A program made the translations under genes and the position numbers. DNA of 9,033 bases from Bacteroidales bacterium UBA1722 (GTDB lineage Bacteria > Bacteroidota > Bacteroidia > Bacteroidales > UBA932), in assembly GCA_002317435.1 (NCBI GenBank), contig DCIQ01000190.1:25355-34387 (forward strand), read 5' to 3'. The notes under the pieces are model-generated. The model made no database searches. It was given only the letters and a program-made list of their open reading frames with translations, and was not told the DNA's origin. Below are positions 6,944 to 9,033 of the stretch, one piece after another. Positions within the stretch are counted from its first letter, which is position 1. The number at the start of each line of letters is the position of its first letter.

Positions 6944-8107
6944 TCACTGATCCTTTCTCCAAACCATCTTATTGACAATACCTACATAGGACTGAATTAT
7001 CTTGACCACCTTTACGGAGACGTTCTCGTCCGTATAGTCGGGGACGGGAATGCCATCGTCATGGTGGCGATTCATCTCTATAGCGATGTCAACAGCTTGA
7101 AGAAGGCCCTTTTCATCGATGCCGGAGATAAAGAAGCATCCTTTGTCGAGAGCTTCGGGACGCTCTGTGGAAGTACGGATGCACACTGCCGGAAACTGGT
7201 GGCCGACACTGGTGAAGAAGCTGCTTTCTTCCGGCAAGGTACCAGAGTCTGATACTACAGCAAATGCGTTAATCTGCAAGCAATTGTAATCGTGGAATCC
7301 GAGAGGCTCATGTCGCATGACACGTGAATCCAACTTAAAGCCGCTGGTTTCAAGTCGTTTGCGTGAACGTGGATGGCAGCTGTAGAGAATGGGCATATCG
7401 TATTTGGCGGCCATAGCATTGATGGCATTGAAAAGACTGGTGAAGTTCTTTTCAGTATCTATGTTCTCCTCACGGTGTGCAGACAGAAGGATATAATGTC
7501 CTTTCTGCAGGTCAAGACGCCGGTGAATGTCACTGCTCTCTATCTCGGCCAAATTCTCGTGGAGAACTTCCGCCATAGGGCTGCCTGTGACATATGTACG
7601 CTCTTCAGGCAGACCGCATCCGGCCAGATATCTGCGGGCATTCTCGCTGTAGGCCATATTGACATCAGAGATGATATCCACGATGCGTCGATTGGTTTCT
7701 TCGGGCAGACATTCATCCTTGCAGCGGTTTCCTGCTTCCATGTGGAAAATAGGGATATGAAGACGTTTGGCTCCGATCACGCTGAGACAGGAGTTGGTAT
7801 CACCGAGAACCAGAACTGCATCCGGCTTAACTTCGACCATCAACTTGTAGCTTTTGTCAATGATGTTGCCCATTGTAGCGCCCAAATCCTCACCTGCGAC
7901 ATCCAGATAGACATCCGGCATATCAAGTTTCAGATCTTTGAAGAAAACACCGCTCAAATTATAGTCATAGTTCTGGCCGGTGTGAACCAAAAGGCAATCA
8001 AAATATTGACGGCACTTTCTAATGACAGCCGCGAGACGAATGATTTCAGGCCTTGTGCCGACTATAATAAGAAGTTTGAGCTTTCCATTATGTTTGAATT
8101 CTGCCAT
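6944..8107 (-). CDS. capG: CapG/WbjD-type UDP-HexNAc 2-epimerase (WecB family)
   Basis: A 387-residue cytoplasmic enzyme of the UDP-GlcNAc 2-epimerase family (GT-B fold), full length for the family. Motifs in order: VGTRPEIIRLA (16-26); HTGQNYD (42-48); LGDTNS (101-106); HMEAGNRCKDECLPEETNR (122-140), carrying catalytic-type acidic residues; AHREENID (210-217); CHPRS (244-248); VSDSGTLPEE (285-294); and RTSTERPEAL (311-320), which binds the uridine diphosphate. The MEAGNRCKDE variant and SGTLPEE are, as I recall, typical of the CapG/WbjD branch, which converts the 2-position of UDP-acetamido-trideoxyhexose to give UDP-N-acetyl-L-fucosamine, rather than of WecB making ManNAc. The gene starts two bases after the dehydratase stop, with no Shine-Dalgarno sequence in the intervening region, so the two are probably translationally coupled. 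The usual middle-step enzyme CapF is absent between them. A plain WecB (UDP-ManNAc) role is the main alternative. Confidence 0.9.
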   Translation of the reverse strand: MAEFKHNGKLKLLIIVGTRPEIIRLAAVIRKCRQYFDCLLVHTGQNYDYNLSGVFFKDLKLDMPDVYLDVAGEDLGATMGNIIDKSYKLMVEVKPDAVLVLGDTNSCLSVIGAKRLHIPIFHMEAGNRCKDECLPEETNRRIVDIISDVNMAYSENARRYLAGCGLPEERTYVTGSPMAEVLHENLAEIESSDIHRRLDLQKGHYILLSAHREENIDTEKNFTSLFNAINAMAAKYDMPILYSCHPRSRKRLETSGFKLDSRVMRHEPLGFHDYNCLQINAFAVVSDSGTLPEESSFFTSVGHQFPAVCIRTSTERPEALDKGCFFISGIDEKGLLQAVDIAIEMNRHHDDGIPVPDYTDENVSVKVVKIIQSYVGIVNKMVWRKDQ

Positions 8108-8109
8108 AA

Positions 8110-9033
8110 TTATTTTGCAAGATTTTCAATTCCTTTCAATTCGTTCTGTATGTACACGATGCCGGCTATCTTGTCCTTGGTCTCCTGAACATTGAGACGC
8201 TTGGTGTTATCGCTGTTGAACCCGGTCGTAATGACGCGTTTCACATCACCTTCGGTGAAGAACTTATCGTAATTAAGGGTGCGGTTGTCGGCGGGAACAC
8301 GGTAAAAATCACCCATATCTTCGGCTTTCGCATACTCCTCACTCGTGAGTAACGTCTCATACATCTTCTCACCGTGACGTATCCCGATGATTTTAATGGC
8401 ATCCTTCAATCCTTGAGCACCTTTACCTTTCAACACACCGCCTGCCTGTTCTGCAAAAAGTTCGCAGACAGCCTCTGCTTGAGTTCGAATGGTGCACGCA
8501 GGTGCCTTCTGTACGAGAATGTCTCCGTTCCGGCCATTTTCAAAGGCGAAGATAACGAGATCGACAGCCTCATCGAGAGACATGATGAAACGAGTCATCC
8601 CGGGTTCAGTGAGAGTGATAGGATGGCCATTGCGGATTTGATCAATCCAGAGGGGAATGACTGAGCCGCGAGAACACATTACGTTGCCGTAGCGGGTGCA
8701 GCAAATCTTGGTGTTGAGTGAGTCGCGGGACTTCGCGACAGCGATTTTCTCTTCCAAAGCCTTGCTGATACCCATAGCGTTGATGGGGTATGCCGCCTTG
8801 TCCGTAGAAAGGCAGATAACGCACTTTACGCCTTCATCTATCGCGGCATCAAGCACATTATCCGTTCCTATGACGTTTGTTCTTACAGCTTCCATAGGAA
8901 AGAACTCGCAGCTGGGAACCTGCTTGAGGGCTGCTGCGTGGAAAATATAATCAACGCCACGCATTGCCGTTTTCAAGGTTGATTTGCTGCGGACATCACC
9001 GATATAAAACTTGATTTTACCCGCGACCTCGGG
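8110..9033 (-). CDS. capE: CapE/WbjB-type UDP-GlcNAc 5-inverting 4,6-dehydratase (5' end outside window)
   Basis: An extended short-chain dehydrogenase; 307 residues are visible and the frame is open through the right edge. About 35 to 50 N-terminal residues, including the glycine-rich NAD(P)-binding loop, are missing, given a family length near 340. Residue numbers count from the edge: YIGDVRS (10-16), HAAALKQVP (32-40), CLSTDKAAYPINAMGISKA (74-92), GNVMCSRGSVIPLW (116-129), EPGMTRFIMSLDEA (143-156) and RHGEKMYETL (219-228). D78-K79 are the dehydratase pair. The usual catalytic tyrosine of YxxxK is replaced by methionine (M87...K91), a hallmark of the CapE/WbjB branch. The tail GFNSDNTKRLNV (271-282) also fits CapE. 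It converts UDP-GlcNAc to a UDP-4-keto-6-deoxy-L-sugar, the first step towards UDP-L-FucNAc. A TTG at 8976 lies within the conserved domain and is not the start. Confidence 0.93.
   Translation of the reverse strand, partial: PEVAGKIKFYIGDVRSKSTLKTAMRGVDYIFHAAALKQVPSCEFFPMEAVRTNVIGTDNVLDAAIDEGVKCVICLSTDKAAYPINAMGISKALEEKIAVAKSRDSLNTKICCTRYGNVMCSRGSVIPLWIDQIRNGHPITLTEPGMTRFIMSLDEAVDLVIFAFENGRNGDILVQKAPACTIRTQAEAVCELFAEQAGGVLKGKGAQGLKDAIKIIGIRHGEKMYETLLTSEEYAKAEDMGDFYRVPADNRTLNYDKFFTEGDVKRVITTGFNSDNTKRLNVQETKDKIAGIVYIQNELKGIENLAK

Larger units (their letters stand above)
1..9033 (-). other. Single polycistronic polysaccharide-biosynthesis transcription unit
   Basis: All eight genes run in the same direction. 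Gaps are 2, 56, 21, 42, 66, 47 and 70 bases, read from right to left. None contains a stable GC-rich hairpin followed by a T run, and none shows a clear Bacteroidota-type promoter pair (TTTG and TAnnTTTG at proper spacing). The promoter is therefore expected beyond the right edge and the operon continues past the left edge. Most starts lack a Shine-Dalgarno sequence, as is common in Bacteroidota. This is an inference from layout. Confidence 0.75.

Noticed and set aside
7373..8188. Long plus-strand open frame (271 codons) opposite the 2-epimerase gene
   Set aside because: It lies almost wholly antisense to a well-conserved epimerase, its translation has no recognisable domain, and the region's high GC makes long antisense frames likely.
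8976..8976. TTG as a possible start of the dehydratase
   Set aside because: The open frame and conserved residues (IGDVRS) continue upstream to the window edge, so the real start lies outside.

Overview
The window is an internal segment of a surface-polysaccharide (capsule or O-antigen type) biosynthesis operon. Eight genes all lie on the minus strand, so transcription runs from right to left. Gaps between genes are only 2 to 70 bases. No stretch over 300 bases lacks a gene, and I see no RNA gene, mobile element, CRISPR array or convincing internal promoter or terminator. The set of families, their order and the lack of clear Shine-Dalgarno sequences before most starts suggest a Bacteroidota (Bacteroides/Prevotella-like) host. 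This is an inference from style, not proof.

In transcription order: (1) a 5'-truncated CapE/WbjB-type UDP-GlcNAc 5-inverting 4,6-dehydratase (8110-9033); (2) a CapG/WecB-type UDP-HexNAc 2-epimerase (6944-8107); (3) a Wzx-type flippase (5436-6887); (4) a TagF/CDP-glycerol glycerophosphotransferase-like enzyme (4107-5414); (5) a polytopic membrane protein that is the best candidate for the Wzy polymerase (2703-4064); (6) an APC-superfamily permease (1179-2636); (7) a PntC/LicC-like nucleotidyltransferase of the kind that makes CDP-activated amino-alcohol or aminophosphonate headgroups (418-1131); (8) the N-terminal part of a GT4 glycosyltransferase, cut by the left edge (1-347).

Working model: genes 1 and 2 are the first and last enzymes of the UDP-N-acetyl-L-fucosamine route; the middle reductase, CapF, is not between them. 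The GT4 enzyme (and others outside the window) builds the repeat unit, Wzx flips it and the Wzy candidate polymerises it. The most interesting part is genes 4, 6 and 7. A transporter, a cytidylyltransferase-like activating enzyme and a CDP-substrate-type phosphotransferase could form a decoration module. It would take up a small amine-bearing compound, or use an endogenous aminophosphonate, and attach it by a phospho-linkage, analogous in logic to lic/phosphocholine systems but built from different families. No kinase, PEP mutase or LicD is visible here, so this model is a hypothesis.

Base composition is uneven: the capE/capG end is GC-richer, and the flippase and polymerase genes are AT-richer. 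This fits the mosaic make-up usual for such loci.
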